Assembly: GCF_013385985.1 (NCBI RefSeq)
Contig: NZ_JACAOY010000010.1
Coordinates: 233,071-297,070 of the forward strand
Source of the DNA: Pseudomonas sp. B6002
GTDB taxonomy: Bacteria; Pseudomonadota; Gammaproteobacteria; Pseudomonadales; Pseudomonadaceae
Direction of reading: 5' to 3'
Length of the DNA: 64,000 nt
Positions 35,375-44,916 of this stretch are shown piece by piece (the first letter of the stretch is position 1; the number at the start of each line of letters is the position of its first letter). Position numbers and translations under genes: made by a program. The notes under the pieces were generated by a model. The model was not told the DNA's origin and searched no databases. It saw only the letters and a list, made by a program, of their open reading frames with translations.

Positions 35375-36802
35375 ATGTCTGCCAACGTTGCTTACCTGCA
35401 AGATTCCCAGGCGCTGGATCAACTCCAGGACCTGTTCGACGCCCAACGTCGTGCCTACGCGGCCACCCCGATGCCGCCTGCCGCGCAACGCCAGCAATGG
35501 CTCAAGGCCCTGCGCGATTTGCTCAGTGACGAGCGGCAAGCATTGATCAACGCGATCAGCCAGGACTTCAGCCATCGCAGCGCCGACGAAACCCTGTTCG
35601 CCGAACTGATGCCCAGCCTGCATGGCATTCACTACGCCAGCAAACACCTCAAACGCTGGATGAAACCTTCTCGCCGCGCCGTAGGCATTGCCTTCCAGCC
35701 CGCATCAGCCAAAGTCATTTATCAACCGCTGGGGGTGGTCGGGGTGATCGTGCCCTGGAACTACCCGCTGTACCTGGCCATTGGGCCACTGGTCGGCGCG
35801 TTGGCGGCCGGCAACCGGGTGATGCTCAAGCTCAGTGAATCCACCCCCGCCACCGGCGAATTGCTCAAGGCCTTGCTGGCGAAAATATTCCCTGAGGATC
35901 TGGTGTGCGTGGTGTTGGGTGAGGCCGAAGTCGGCATGGCGTTTTCCAAGCTGCCCTTCGATCACCTGTTGTTCACCGGCGCCACCAGCATCGGCAAACA
36001 CGTGATGCGGGCGGCGGCCGAACACCTGACCCCGGTCACCCTGGAGCTGGGTGGCAAGTCCCCGGCGATCGTCTCGGCCGACGTGCCACTCAAAGACGCC
36101 GCCGAACGTATCGCCTTCGGCAAAGCCCTGAACGCCGGGCAAACCTGTGTGGCCCCCGACTACGTGCTGGTTCCAGAGGATCGGGTAGACGGTTTCGTCG
36201 AGGCCTACACCCAGGCCGTTCGCGGGTTCTATCCGACTCTGGCCGACAACCCGGACTACACCGCGATTATCAACGAGCGGCAATTGGCCCGGCTCAATGC
36301 CTACGTCAAGGACGCCACCGACAAGGGCGCGACCTTGATTTCGCTGTACGACCAGGGCCAGGCCCGGCGCATGGCCCACAGCCTGCTACTGAATGTCAGC
36401 GACGACATGACGGTGATGCAGGATGAAATCTTCGGCCCGGTGCTGCCCATCGTGCCCTATCGCGGCCTTGACCAAGCGTTTGCCTACATCAACGGGCGCC
36501 CTCGCCCACTGGCCCTGTATTACTTCGGCTACAACAAGGCCGAGCAAAACCGCGTGCTCCACGAGACCCATTCCGGTGGCGTGTGCCTGAACGACACCCT
36601 GCTGCATGTGGCCCAGGACGACATGCCGTTTGGCGGTATCGGCCCTTCCGGCATGGGCCACTACCACGGCCACGAAGGCTTCCTCACGTTCAGCAAGGCC
36701 AAGGGTGTGCTGGTGAAACAGCGCCTGAACGCGGCGAAGCTGATCTACCCGCCGTATGGCAAATCGATCCAGAAGTTGATCCAGAAACTGTTCGTGCGCT
36801 GA
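35375..36802 (+). CDS. Aldehyde dehydrogenase (coniferyl-aldehyde-dehydrogenase-like)
   Basis: A 475-residue NAD(P)-dependent aldehyde dehydrogenase. The cofactor region is VVGVIVPWNYPLYLAIGPL, the general-base glutamate is in PVTLELGGKSPAIV and the catalytic cysteine in NAGQTCVAPDYVLV. PDYV after the cysteine, the short overall length and the C-terminal membrane-seeking tail (SIQKLIQKLFVR) point to the coniferyl or fatty-aldehyde subgroup rather than betaine aldehyde dehydrogenase. It leads a group with the Tat protein and GMC oxidoreductase, and is under the putative TetR operator. Confidence 0.88.
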   Translation: MSANVAYLQDSQALDQLQDLFDAQRRAYAATPMPPAAQRQQWLKALRDLLSDERQALINAISQDFSHRSADETLFAELMPSLHGIHYASKHLKRWMKPSRRAVGIAFQPASAKVIYQPLGVVGVIVPWNYPLYLAIGPLVGALAAGNRVMLKLSESTPATGELLKALLAKIFPEDLVCVVLGEAEVGMAFSKLPFDHLLFTGATSIGKHVMRAAAEHLTPVTLELGGKSPAIVSADVPLKDAAERIAFGKALNAGQTCVAPDYVLVPEDRVDGFVEAYTQAVRGFYPTLADNPDYTAIINERQLARLNAYVKDATDKGATLISLYDQGQARRMAHSLLLNVSDDMTVMQDEIFGPVLPIVPYRGLDQAFAYINGRPRPLALYYFGYNKAEQNRVLHETHSGGVCLNDTLLHVAQDDMPFGGIGPSGMGHYHGHEGFLTFSKAKGVLVKQRLNAAKLIYPPYGKSIQKLIQKLFVR

Positions 36803-36830
36803 AACCACCACCCTCGGGATAACAATAACA

Positions 36831-37376
36831 ATGAACCCAAGCCTGACTGAAACACCCGCGCTGTCGCGGCGCGGCGTCCTCAAGATCGGCCTGTGTGCCA
36901 GTGCCTTCCTGGCCACGGCCGGGCTGGGCGCCAGCCTCAGTGGTTGCTCCAGCAGCACCCCGGCCAGCGGCTTTGCCATGTTGCGCAGCAGTGACCTGCC
37001 GTTTCTGCGGGCGGTCATTCCGGTGCTGCTGGAAGGCGCCGCCAGCGCCGAGGAGGTGGTCGCCGGTATAGAGGACACTCTGAAAAAACTCGACTACAGC
37101 CTGCAGCACCTGTCGCCGGAGATGTTCAAGCTCACCCAGCAACTGTTCGACGTGCTGGGCATGGGCATCACCCGTGGCCCGCTGACCGGCGTCTGGGGCA
37201 GTTGGGAAAACGCCAGCGCCGAGCAGATCCGCAACTTCCTGCACCGCTGGGAAAACAGCTACCTGAACCTGCTGCGCATGGGCCAGGGCTCGCTGCTCAA
37301 GCTGGTGATCATGGCCTGGTATTTCCGACCGGCGTCCTGGGCCCATTGCGGCTACCCCGGCCCGCCGAAGATCTAG
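36831..37376 (+). CDS. Tat-exported small protein linked to the GMC oxidoreductase
   Basis: A 181-residue protein with a twin-arginine signal (LSRRGVLKIGLCASAFLATA, n-region MNPSLTETPA). A cysteine follows in LSGCSSSTP, so it could also be lipidated. The mature part is helical, with AVIPVLLEGAASAEEVVAGI, and resembles the small subunits (gluconate-dehydrogenase gamma-like) that accompany periplasmic GMC dehydrogenases; I give that as an inference. It is 28 bases after the aldehyde dehydrogenase and 141 before the GMC gene, with a REP in the second gap. Confidence 0.78.
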   Translation: MNPSLTETPALSRRGVLKIGLCASAFLATAGLGASLSGCSSSTPASGFAMLRSSDLPFLRAVIPVLLEGAASAEEVVAGIEDTLKKLDYSLQHLSPEMFKLTQQLFDVLGMGITRGPLTGVWGSWENASAEQIRNFLHRWENSYLNLLRMGQGSLLKLVIMAWYFRPASWAHCGYPGPPKI

Positions 37377-37395
37377 CCCTGACACCCCAAATCAA

Positions 37396-37487
37396 TTGTG
37401 GGAGCTGGCTTGCCTGCGATAGCGGTGGATCAGCAATAAATGCACTGGCCGGCAGACCGCTATCGCAGGCAAGCCAGCTCCCACAGT
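37396..37487. repeat. REP pair (convergent), GTGGGAGCTGG type
   Basis: Inverted TGTGGGAGCTGGCTTGCC arms sit inside the presumed operon, between the Tat protein gene and the GMC gene, and may lower downstream expression. Confidence 0.9.
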
Positions 37488-37517
37488 GACTGCAACGTCG
37501 TACAAAAATAAGAGTGC

Positions 37518-39119
37518 ATGTTTATGCCCGTACCCGATCTGTTCCGCGAGGGCCTGGCCCGTGGCTGGAAAACCCACAATGGCGCCGCCCTTGAAAACGA
37601 CCTGACCCTGGAAGCCGACGTGGCCATCATCGGCAGCGGCGCCGGTGGCGGCACCACCGCCGAGATCCTCAGCGCTGCCGGCTACAAAGTGTTGCTGATC
37701 GAAGAAGGCCCGCTCAAGACCAGCAGCGACTTCAAGCTGCTTGAGGACGAGGCCTACGCCAGCCTGTACCAGGAGGGCATTGGCCGCATGAGCAAGGATG
37801 GCGCGATCACCATCCTGCAGGGCCGGGCCGTCGGTGGCACCACACTGATCAACTGGACCTCGAGCTTTCGCACCCCGGACGCCACCCTCGCCCACTGGGC
37901 CAGTGAATACGCGGTCAAGGGCCATAGCAGCGCCGAGATGGCGCCATGGTTCGAAAAAATGGAGCAGCGCCTGGGCATTGCGCCCTGGGCCATCCCGCCA
38001 AATGCAAACAACGACGTGATCCGCAAAGGCTGCGAAAAGCTCGGCTACAGCTGGCACGTGATCCCGCGCAATGTGCGCGGCTGCTTCAACCTGGGGTATT
38101 GCGGCATGGGCTGCCCGGTCAACGCCAAGCAATCGATGTTGGTGACCACCATCCCGTCCACCCTGGAAAAAGGCGGTGAGCTGCTGTACCTCGCGCGGGC
38201 CGAACGCCTCAAATACAGCGGCGACAGCATCAGCAGCCTGGAATGCGTTGCCATGGATGAACGCTGCGTGGCGCCCACAGGGCGCAAGATCACGGTGAAT
38301 GCCAAGCATTACGTGCTGTCCGGTGGTGGCATCAACAGCCCGGCACTGCTGATGCGCTCGGACGCGCCCGACCCGCATTCGCGGCTCGGCAAGCGCACTT
38401 TCCTGCACCTGGTGAATTTCTCTGCGGGGCTGTTCGACGAAGTGATCAACCCGTTCTACGGCGCACCTCAGTCCATTTACTCCGACCATTTCCAATGGCA
38501 GGACGGCACCACCGGCAAAATGTCCTACAAGCTGGAAGCTCCACCCTTGCACCCAGGATTGGCCAGCACCTTGTTCGGCGGCTATGGCGGGCAGAATGCC
38601 CTGGAGATGAGCCAACTGCCCCACACCCACGCGATGCTGGCGCTGCTGCGCGACGGTTTCCACCCTGACAGCCAGGGCGGCACGGTGGATTTGCGCGGCG
38701 ACGGCACGCCGGTGCTCGACTACCAGGTCTCACCTTACGCCTGGGATGGCCTGCGCCGGGCTTTCCACAGCATGGCCGAGATCCAGTTCGCGGCCGGTGC
38801 CAAGTCGGTCAAGCCGCTGCACCACGATGCGCGTTACGTGACCACTCTGGCCGGGGCGCGCAGTGTGATTGACGGGTTGAACCTTGAATTGCACCGCACA
38901 ACCCTGGGCAGCGCCCACGTGATGGGCGGCTGTGCGATGGGCGAAGACCCGAAAAATGCCGTGGCCGACAGCCTGGGTCGGCATCACCAACTGCGCAACC
39001 TGTCGATCCATGATGGCTCGCTGTTCCCCACCAGCATTGGGGCCAACCCCCAATTGTCGGTGTATGGATTGACCGCGCAACTGGCGACAGCATTGGCCGA
39101 ACGTCTGAAAACGGCGTGA
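37518..39119 (+). CDS. GMC-family FAD oxidoreductase
   Basis: A 533-residue flavoprotein that oxidises alcohols or sugars. The FAD motif is DVAIIGSGAGGGTTAEIL, the GMC signature region contains GRAVGGTTLINWTSSFRTP, and the C-terminal part has HVMGGCAMGEDPKNAV and NLSIHDGSLFPTSIGANP, where the active-site histidine/asparagine pair is expected. CFNLGYCGMGCPVNAKQS holds a cysteine cluster common in this subgroup. No signal peptide is seen; it may be exported with the Tat protein next door. An in-frame ATG at 37524 is an equally good start. Confidence 0.9.
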   Translation: MFMPVPDLFREGLARGWKTHNGAALENDLTLEADVAIIGSGAGGGTTAEILSAAGYKVLLIEEGPLKTSSDFKLLEDEAYASLYQEGIGRMSKDGAITILQGRAVGGTTLINWTSSFRTPDATLAHWASEYAVKGHSSAEMAPWFEKMEQRLGIAPWAIPPNANNDVIRKGCEKLGYSWHVIPRNVRGCFNLGYCGMGCPVNAKQSMLVTTIPSTLEKGGELLYLARAERLKYSGDSISSLECVAMDERCVAPTGRKITVNAKHYVLSGGGINSPALLMRSDAPDPHSRLGKRTFLHLVNFSAGLFDEVINPFYGAPQSIYSDHFQWQDGTTGKMSYKLEAPPLHPGLASTLFGGYGGQNALEMSQLPHTHAMLALLRDGFHPDSQGGTVDLRGDGTPVLDYQVSPYAWDGLRRAFHSMAEIQFAAGAKSVKPLHHDARYVTTLAGARSVIDGLNLELHRTTLGSAHVMGGCAMGEDPKNAVADSLGRHHQLRNLSIHDGSLFPTSIGANPQLSVYGLTAQLATALAERLKTA

Positions 39120-39153
39120 AAAAACACGGTCTATCGGGCTTTCTTCTACATAA

Positions 39154-40057
<904 letters not shown>

Positions 40058-40062
40058 GGGCC

Positions 40063-40150
40063 TCATCGCAGGCAAGCCAGCTCCCACAGTTGACCGAGTT
40101 CCAACATGAGAATGCGATCGAATGTGGGAGCGGGCTTGCCCGCGATGGCG
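40063..40150. repeat. REP pair (divergent) with conserved linker
   Basis: A reverse REP (CGCAGGCAAGCCAGCTCCCA) and a forward REP of a different subtype (ATGTGGGAGCGGGCTTGCCC) point away from each other. The linker starts TTGACCGAGTTCCAACATGA, a word shared with 51143 and 54226. Confidence 0.87.
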
Positions 40151-40170
40151 ATATCAGCCATCACACAGAA

Positions 40171-40983
40171 TCAGCGCTGACACTTAGGGCAAAACACACT
40201 CGCCCGCTGCCCCAGCACCACATTGCGCAATTCAGTCCCGCACACCTTGCACGCCTCGCCGCCCCGGCCGTAGACGAACAGTTCCTGCTGGAAATACCCC
40301 GGCTGCCCGTCCCCGCCGATAAAATCGCGCAACGTCGTGCCGCCGCGCTCGATGGCAGCCGCCAGCACGCGCTTGATCTCGATCGCCAGCTTCAAATAAC
40401 GCCCCCGCGAAATGCCGCCGGCCTCGCGACGCGGATCGATCCCCGCCGCGAACAGCGCTTCCGTCGCATAGATATTGCCCACCCCCACCACCACCGCGTT
40501 GTCCATGATGAACGGCTTCACCGCCATCGAACGCCCGCGGGACAGCTGGAACAGGCGATCGCCGTCAAACAGGTCGGTCAGCGGCTCCGGCCCCAGGCGA
40601 ATCAGCAGCTCATGGTTGTGCGGGTCCTGGCTCCACAGCATCGCGCCGAAACGCCGAGGGTCGGTGTACCGCAGGGCCAGGCCCGACTCCAACTCGATGT
40701 CCACATGCTCATGCTTGGCGGCGGGCATCCCGACTTCCACCAGTCGCAGGTTGCCCGACATGCCCAAATGGCTGATCAAAGTGCCCACTTCGGCGTTGAT
40801 CAGCAGGTACTTGGCCCGCCGTTCCACCAGCACGATGCGCTGCCCCGACAGGCGCACATCGAGGTCTTCCGGAATCGGCCAGCGCAGCCGGCGCTCACGC
40901 ACCACCACGCGGCTGACGCGCTGGCCTTCCAGGTGCGGTGCGATCCCGCGTCGGGTGGTTTCGACTTCTGGTAACTCGGGCAT
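40171..40983 (-). CDS. mutM: Formamidopyrimidine-DNA glycosylase (Fpg)
   Basis: A 270-residue base-excision repair enzyme that removes 8-oxoguanine and cuts the abasic strand. The catalytic proline and glutamate are the second and third residues ([14 protein letters not shown]). The lysine is in the RRAKYLL region, the H2TH helix contains [18 protein letters not shown], and the C-terminal zinc finger is [20 protein letters not shown] with CPKCQR. It is convergent with fdx1 and followed upstream by the HDOD gene. Confidence 0.96.
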   Translation of the reverse strand: MPELPEVETTRRGIAPHLEGQRVSRVVVRERRLRWPIPEDLDVRLSGQRIVLVERRAKYLLINAEVGTLISHLGMSGNLRLVEVGMPAAKHEHVDIELESGLALRYTDPRRFGAMLWSQDPHNHELLIRLGPEPLTDLFDGDRLFQLSRGRSMAVKPFIMDNAVVVGVGNIYATEALFAAGIDPRREAGGISRGRYLKLAIEIKRVLAAAIERGGTTLRDFIGGDGQPGYFQQELFVYGRGGEACKVCGTELRNVVLGQRASVFCPKCQR

Positions 40984-41004
40984 GTGTACCTCGTGAAGAA
41001 CGGT

Positions 41005-41871
41005 TTAGTGGGCGCCCAGCTCGCGGATCGACAGCTTCATGCTTTCGAAGTCGTAGTCCGACAGGCCCACGTAGTCCAGCACCAGGTGGCCAATGGCATT
41101 CCATTCGTGGTCCACCGACTGGTTGCCCAGTACGCGGTAGGACGAGCAGATGTGCTCTGCCATCTTGAGGATCGCCAGCAGGTTTTTCAGTTGGGAATTG
41201 CGCGACGACTCATCGCTGAAGATCGCCAGGGCATTGTGGTGGTTGGCGATGGCGTCGGTCACATGTTGCGGCAGGCGCCAGGATTTGGCGGTGTAGTAGC
41301 CCACCACCGCATGGTTAGTGTTGAACGCGTTGTTTTCGGTGTCGACCACGCGACAATCCGGGCCGGCGTTGGCGTAGGCCTCTTCCAGCACGGCCATGTA
41401 ATTGGGGAAGCGCTTGAGCATCAACGGCACGCCACAATCGTGGAACAGGCCCAAAGCATAGGCTTCGTCCACCGCCTGGGCGCCGGTGCGTTTGGCCAGG
41501 GTGAGGCAGGTCATGGCCACATCCTGGGCGGTGTCCCAGAAACGGTTGAGGGTGACGATGGTGTCGTCGCTCATCTCGCCTCTGATCGACAGCGCGTTGA
41601 TCAGGTTGATGATCGAGCGGCTGCCCAGCAGGTTCACTGCACGCTGGATCGAGGCGATCTTGTTGCTCAGGCCGAAATACGACGAGTTGACGATTTTCAG
41701 CAGTGCGCCGGACAAGCCCGGGTCCTGGGAGATCAACCGTGCGATCACTTCCAGGTCCGGGTCGGGCATGTACTGCTCCATCTGCAAATCCACCATGATT
41801 TGCGGTTGGGGCGGCACGCTGATGCCTTGCAGGGCCTGTTGGATCTGTTCGGCGGAAAGCTCTTGGGACAT
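41005..41871 (-). CDS. HDOD-domain protein
   Basis: A 288-residue cytoplasmic protein with one HDOD domain. This is a non-enzymatic relative of HD phosphohydrolases that often regulates signalling or motility. Characteristic regions are PDLEVIARLISQDPGLSGALLKIVNSSYFG-like start (about residue 35), AVNLLGSRSIINLINALSI, AYALGLFHDCGVPLML and VVGYYTAKSWRLPQHVTDAI. The HD pair is HDCG, as usual in HDOD. No GGDEF, EAL or receiver domain is attached. It lies 21 bases upstream of mutM on the same strand. Confidence 0.88.
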   Translation of the reverse strand: MSQELSAEQIQQALQGISVPPQPQIMVDLQMEQYMPDPDLEVIARLISQDPGLSGALLKIVNSSYFGLSNKIASIQRAVNLLGSRSIINLINALSIRGEMSDDTIVTLNRFWDTAQDVAMTCLTLAKRTGAQAVDEAYALGLFHDCGVPLMLKRFPNYMAVLEEAYANAGPDCRVVDTENNAFNTNHAVVGYYTAKSWRLPQHVTDAIANHHNALAIFSDESSRNSQLKNLLAILKMAEHICSSYRVLGNQSVDHEWNAIGHLVLDYVGLSDYDFESMKLSIRELGAH

Positions 41872-41957
41872 AAGTACTTACTCTGGGCTAGGCGGGGATT
41901 CTAACCTCTATGGGAACCTGACTGACACCTCAAAAACCTGAATGCAAACCCAATCAA

Positions 41958-42046
41958 ATGTGGGAGCTGGCTTGCCTGCGAAAGCATCACCGCCGTACGT
42001 CAGATACACCGCGCCGTCCGCATCGCAGGCAAGCCAGCTCCCACAT
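41958..42046. repeat. REP pair (convergent), GTGGGAGCTGG type
   Basis: Inverted ATGTGGGAGCTGGCTTGCC arms lie in the divergent gap between the HDOD gene and rlmI, one of few REPs here that is not downstream of a gene. It ends 18 bases before a TATACT element. Confidence 0.9.
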
Positions 42047-42064
42047 GAACAGCGCCGCAACAGG

Positions 42065-42070
42065 TATACT
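42065..42070 (+). promoter_or_regulatory. Candidate -10 element of rlmI
   Basis: TATACT (5/6 match) is 26 bases before the rlmI ATG. A 17-base-spaced -35 would fall on the last bases of the REP, and its match is poor. Confidence 0.35.
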
Positions 42071-42096
42071 CCCGCTCTTTTTTCCGGAGCGACGTC

Positions 42097-43293
42097 ATGT
42101 CCCTGCCAAGCCTGCGTCTCAAAGCCAACGCCGATCGTCGTTTGCGCAACGGCCACCTGTGGGTCTACAGCAACGAAATCGATGTGGCTGCCACCCCACT
42201 TCACGGCTTCCAGGCAGGCGACCAGGCTATCCTGGAAGCAGCCGGCGGCAAGACCCTCGGCATCGTGGCCATGAGCCCGAACAACCTGATCTGCGCCCGC
42301 CTGCTGTCGCGCGACATCAAGTTGCCTTTGGACAAGTCGCTGCTGGTACACCGCCTGAACGTCGCCCTGTCCCTGCGTGAGCGCCTGTTCGACAAGCCGT
42401 TCTACCGCCTGGTCTACGGCGATTCCGACCTGTTGCCAGGCCTGGTGGTTGATCGTTTCGGCGACATCCTGGTGGTGCAGATCGCCTCGGCGACCATGGA
42501 AGCCCACAAAGAAGACGTGATCGCGGCCCTGACCCAAGTGCTCAAGCCAAGCGGCATCCTGTTCAAGAACGACTCCGCCGCACGCGACGCTGAAGGCCTC
42601 AACCGCTACGTCGAAACCGTGTTCGGCCTGGTACCGGAGTGGGTGGCGCTGGAAGAAAACGGTGTGAAATTCGAAGCCCCGGTGATCCAGGGCCAGAAGA
42701 CCGGTTGGTTCTACGACCACCGCATGAACCGTGCGCGCCTGGCCCCGTATGCCAAAGGCAAACGCGTGCTCGACCTGTACAGCTACATCGGCGGCTGGGG
42801 CGTGCAAGCTGCCGCGTTCGGCGCCAGTGAAGTGTTCTGCGTCGACGCTTCGGCCTTCGCCCTCGACGGCGTGGAGCGCAACGCCGCGCTGAACGGCTTT
42901 GCCGAGAAGATGACCTGCATCGAAGGCGATGTGTTTGAAGCCTTGAAAGAATTGAAGGCCAGCGAAGAACGCTTCGACGTGATCGTCGCCGACCCACCAG
43001 CCTTCATCAAGCGCAAGAAAGACATGAAGAACGGCGAAGGCGCCTACCGCCGCCTGAACGAGCAAGCCATGCGCCTGCTCAGCAAGGACGGCATCCTGGT
43101 CAGCGCCTCGTGCTCCATGCACTTGCCGGAAGACGACCTGCAAAACATCCTGCTGACCAGCGCCCGCCACCTGGACCGCAATATCCAGATGCTCGAACGC
43201 GGCGGCCAGGGCCCGGACCATCCGGTGCACCCGGCGATTGCCGAAACGCGCTACATCAAGAGCATTACGTGCCGCCTGCTGCCTAACAGCTGA
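42097..43293 (+). CDS. rlmI: 23S rRNA (cytosine1962-C5)-methyltransferase RlmI
   Basis: A 398-residue SAM methyltransferase. An N-terminal PUA-like domain (LRLKANADRRLRNGHLWVYS) precedes an EEHEE-type linker and the catalytic Rossmann domain: VLDLYSYIGGWGVQAAAFGA is the SAM motif, and VADPPAFIKRKKDMKNG and SASCSMHLPEDDL carry the two cysteines or acidic positions typical of m5C enzymes. C1962 is transferred from E. coli RlmI by similarity. Confidence 0.9.
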   Translation: MSLPSLRLKANADRRLRNGHLWVYSNEIDVAATPLHGFQAGDQAILEAAGGKTLGIVAMSPNNLICARLLSRDIKLPLDKSLLVHRLNVALSLRERLFDKPFYRLVYGDSDLLPGLVVDRFGDILVVQIASATMEAHKEDVIAALTQVLKPSGILFKNDSAARDAEGLNRYVETVFGLVPEWVALEENGVKFEAPVIQGQKTGWFYDHRMNRARLAPYAKGKRVLDLYSYIGGWGVQAAAFGASEVFCVDASAFALDGVERNAALNGFAEKMTCIEGDVFEALKELKASEERFDVIVADPPAFIKRKKDMKNGEGAYRRLNEQAMRLLSKDGILVSASCSMHLPEDDLQNILLTSARHLDRNIQMLERGGQGPDHPVHPAIAETRYIKSITCRLLPNS

Positions 43294-43309
43294 CTGACAC
43301 CGCAACACC

Positions 43310-43398
43310 TGTAGGAGCCGGCTTGCCGGCGATGACGCCAGATCAGGCACTGCATCAGCGCCTGACCCACCGCTATCGCCGGCAAGCCGGCTCCTACA
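43310..43398. repeat. REP pair (convergent), GTAGGAGCCGG type
   Basis: Inverted TGTAGGAGCCGGCTTGCCGG arms just after the rlmI stop. The spacer has its own nested dyad (ATCAGGCACTGC and GCGCCTGA). Confidence 0.9.
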
Positions 43399-43502
43399 TT
43401 TTTGTGCGTTGTGTCATGCCTGTTTCCAATGCCTCTGAGCATTGACTTTCCCCCTCATCAAATCAATTCTGCGTCCTCGCTCAAGGACTGAGTTTTGACC
43501 TG

Positions 43503-44690
43503 ATGACCACCCTCGCCACCCCCGCCCGCAAGACTGCCGCCATCTTCCTGCTGATGACGATGACGGTCCTCGGCGTGTTCCCCCTCGATGTAATCCTCCC
43601 CTCATTCCCATCCATGGCGACACATTTCGGCACGTCGGTGGCCGACATCGCGCTCTCCGTCAGCCTGTTTTCCATCGGTCTTTCCTTGTCGCTGCTGCTG
43701 GTCGGCCCCCTGTCCGACAACCTGGGGCGTAAACGCCTGCTGATGATCGGCATGACCGTTGCCGTCATAGGCTCGGCAGGCTGCGCGATGGCAGACGACT
43801 TCACTACGTTTCTGTTGTTCAGGGTGGTGCAGGCAGTCGGGTGCGGCAGCTTTGTGCTGTCCCAGGCGCTGGTTCAGGACCTGTTTGTGGGCAAGGAGCA
43901 GGAGCGGCTGCGTATCGCGATCGTCACGGCGGGCGGGATCTGCATTTCGGTCTCGCCCTTGTTCGGCAGTTGGCTGCAAACCTGGCTGGACTGGCGCGGC
44001 AGTTTCCAGGTGTTTGGGGTCATTGGCCTGATATTGATCTTCAAGGCCTGGTGGCTGCTGGAAAGCCCAGGTTCCACGCCATCAGCCCGCGTTCCCATTC
44101 TGAAGGCCTATCGTCAGGTGTTGTCCGACCGGCGTTTTGTCAGCTACTGGCTGATCTCGGCGCTGGCCTTCACCTGTCACTTCGCCTTTATCGTGGTGTC
44201 GCCGATCATCCTGATGGAACAACTGGCCCTCACGCCTTACCAATTCTCCCTGGCGCTGCTGCTCTATGGCGCGGCCTATGTGCTGGGTGGCATGGGCGCG
44301 GGCTGGATGAACCGACGAATGGAAGGCCACACTCAAATCGTCACCGGCCAGCGGCTGATCGCGTTGGCGGGCGTGCTGATGCTGGTGCTTCATAACGTGT
44401 GGGGCTTGAGCGTGATAACGGTGATGCTGCCGATGATTCTGTGCACCGCCGGCACCACCATCACCCGGCCGATAGCCACGTCCCGTGCCATGGGGCTGTT
44501 TCCACACAGCGCCGGGACGTCAGCATCGGCCGGCAACGTGATCATTTTCGTCAGCGGCGGTTTGATCAGCGGGCTGGTCAGCCAGACCGGCACGCAAGTC
44601 ATGACCGTACTGCCGATGACCTTCCTGATCCTGAGCGCGATCGGCATGGGCCTCAATGCCCGGGTGCAAAGGCCTGCGCACGTCTCGTAA
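43503..44690 (+). CDS. Multidrug efflux MFS transporter, Bcr/CflA family
   Basis: A 395-residue inner-membrane transporter with 12 predicted helices. The MFS signature loop between helices 2 and 3 is LLVGPLSDNLGRKRLLMIG, and the start (MTTLATPARKTAAIFLLMTM, then FPLDVILPSFPSMATHF) is the Bcr/CflA form: D in the first helix and PSFP. It exports drugs or metabolites by proton antiport; the substrate cannot be told. It is expressed alone, between rlmI and ilvD. Confidence 0.88.
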   Translation: MTTLATPARKTAAIFLLMTMTVLGVFPLDVILPSFPSMATHFGTSVADIALSVSLFSIGLSLSLLLVGPLSDNLGRKRLLMIGMTVAVIGSAGCAMADDFTTFLLFRVVQAVGCGSFVLSQALVQDLFVGKEQERLRIAIVTAGGICISVSPLFGSWLQTWLDWRGSFQVFGVIGLILIFKAWWLLESPGSTPSARVPILKAYRQVLSDRRFVSYWLISALAFTCHFAFIVVSPIILMEQLALTPYQFSLALLLYGAAYVLGGMGAGWMNRRMEGHTQIVTGQRLIALAGVLMLVLHNVWGLSVITVMLPMILCTAGTTITRPIATSRAMGLFPHSAGTSASAGNVIIFVSGGLISGLVSQTGTQVMTVLPMTFLILSAIGMGLNARVQRPAHVS

Positions 44691-44736
44691 GCGCTAACTT
44701 CACACTGGCGGCCATTCCCTCCCGCCGCCAGCGGTG

Positions 44737-44742
44737 TAGAAT
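44737..44742 (+). promoter_or_regulatory. Candidate -10 of ilvD
   Basis: TAGAAT (5/6) preceded by GTG, 175 bases before ilvD and 37 before the small frame at 44780. No good -35 is seen. Confidence 0.3.
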
Positions 44743-44779
44743 CGACGCTATTCATCGCCAGTCATCCCCCGGCGGGTTT

Positions 44780-44899
44780 ATGAGCTCGAGGCCCAAGCAA
44801 GCGGCGATCCCGCGACGCGAGTGGCAACTTCCGGACACACGGCCATTTCTGAGTGTTCCAGACGTCAATAGAAGCTCACTCCCTTTTGATACCGATTAG
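44780..44899 (+). CDS. Possible 39-residue leader peptide before ilvD
   Basis: An ATG at 44780 opens a 39-codon frame ([20 protein letters not shown] onward, ending SSLPFDTD) that stops 17 bases before the ilvD ATG. The ribosome site is weak (GGCGGG). It is not rich in Ile, Val or Leu codons, so it does not look like a classical attenuation leader. It may be an uncharacterised small protein or a chance frame; I lean slightly to chance. Confidence 0.25.
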   Translation: MSSRPKQAAIPRREWQLPDTRPFLSVPDVNRSSLPFDTD

Positions 44900-44916
44900 C
44901 CGCCCGGAGTGCTCCA

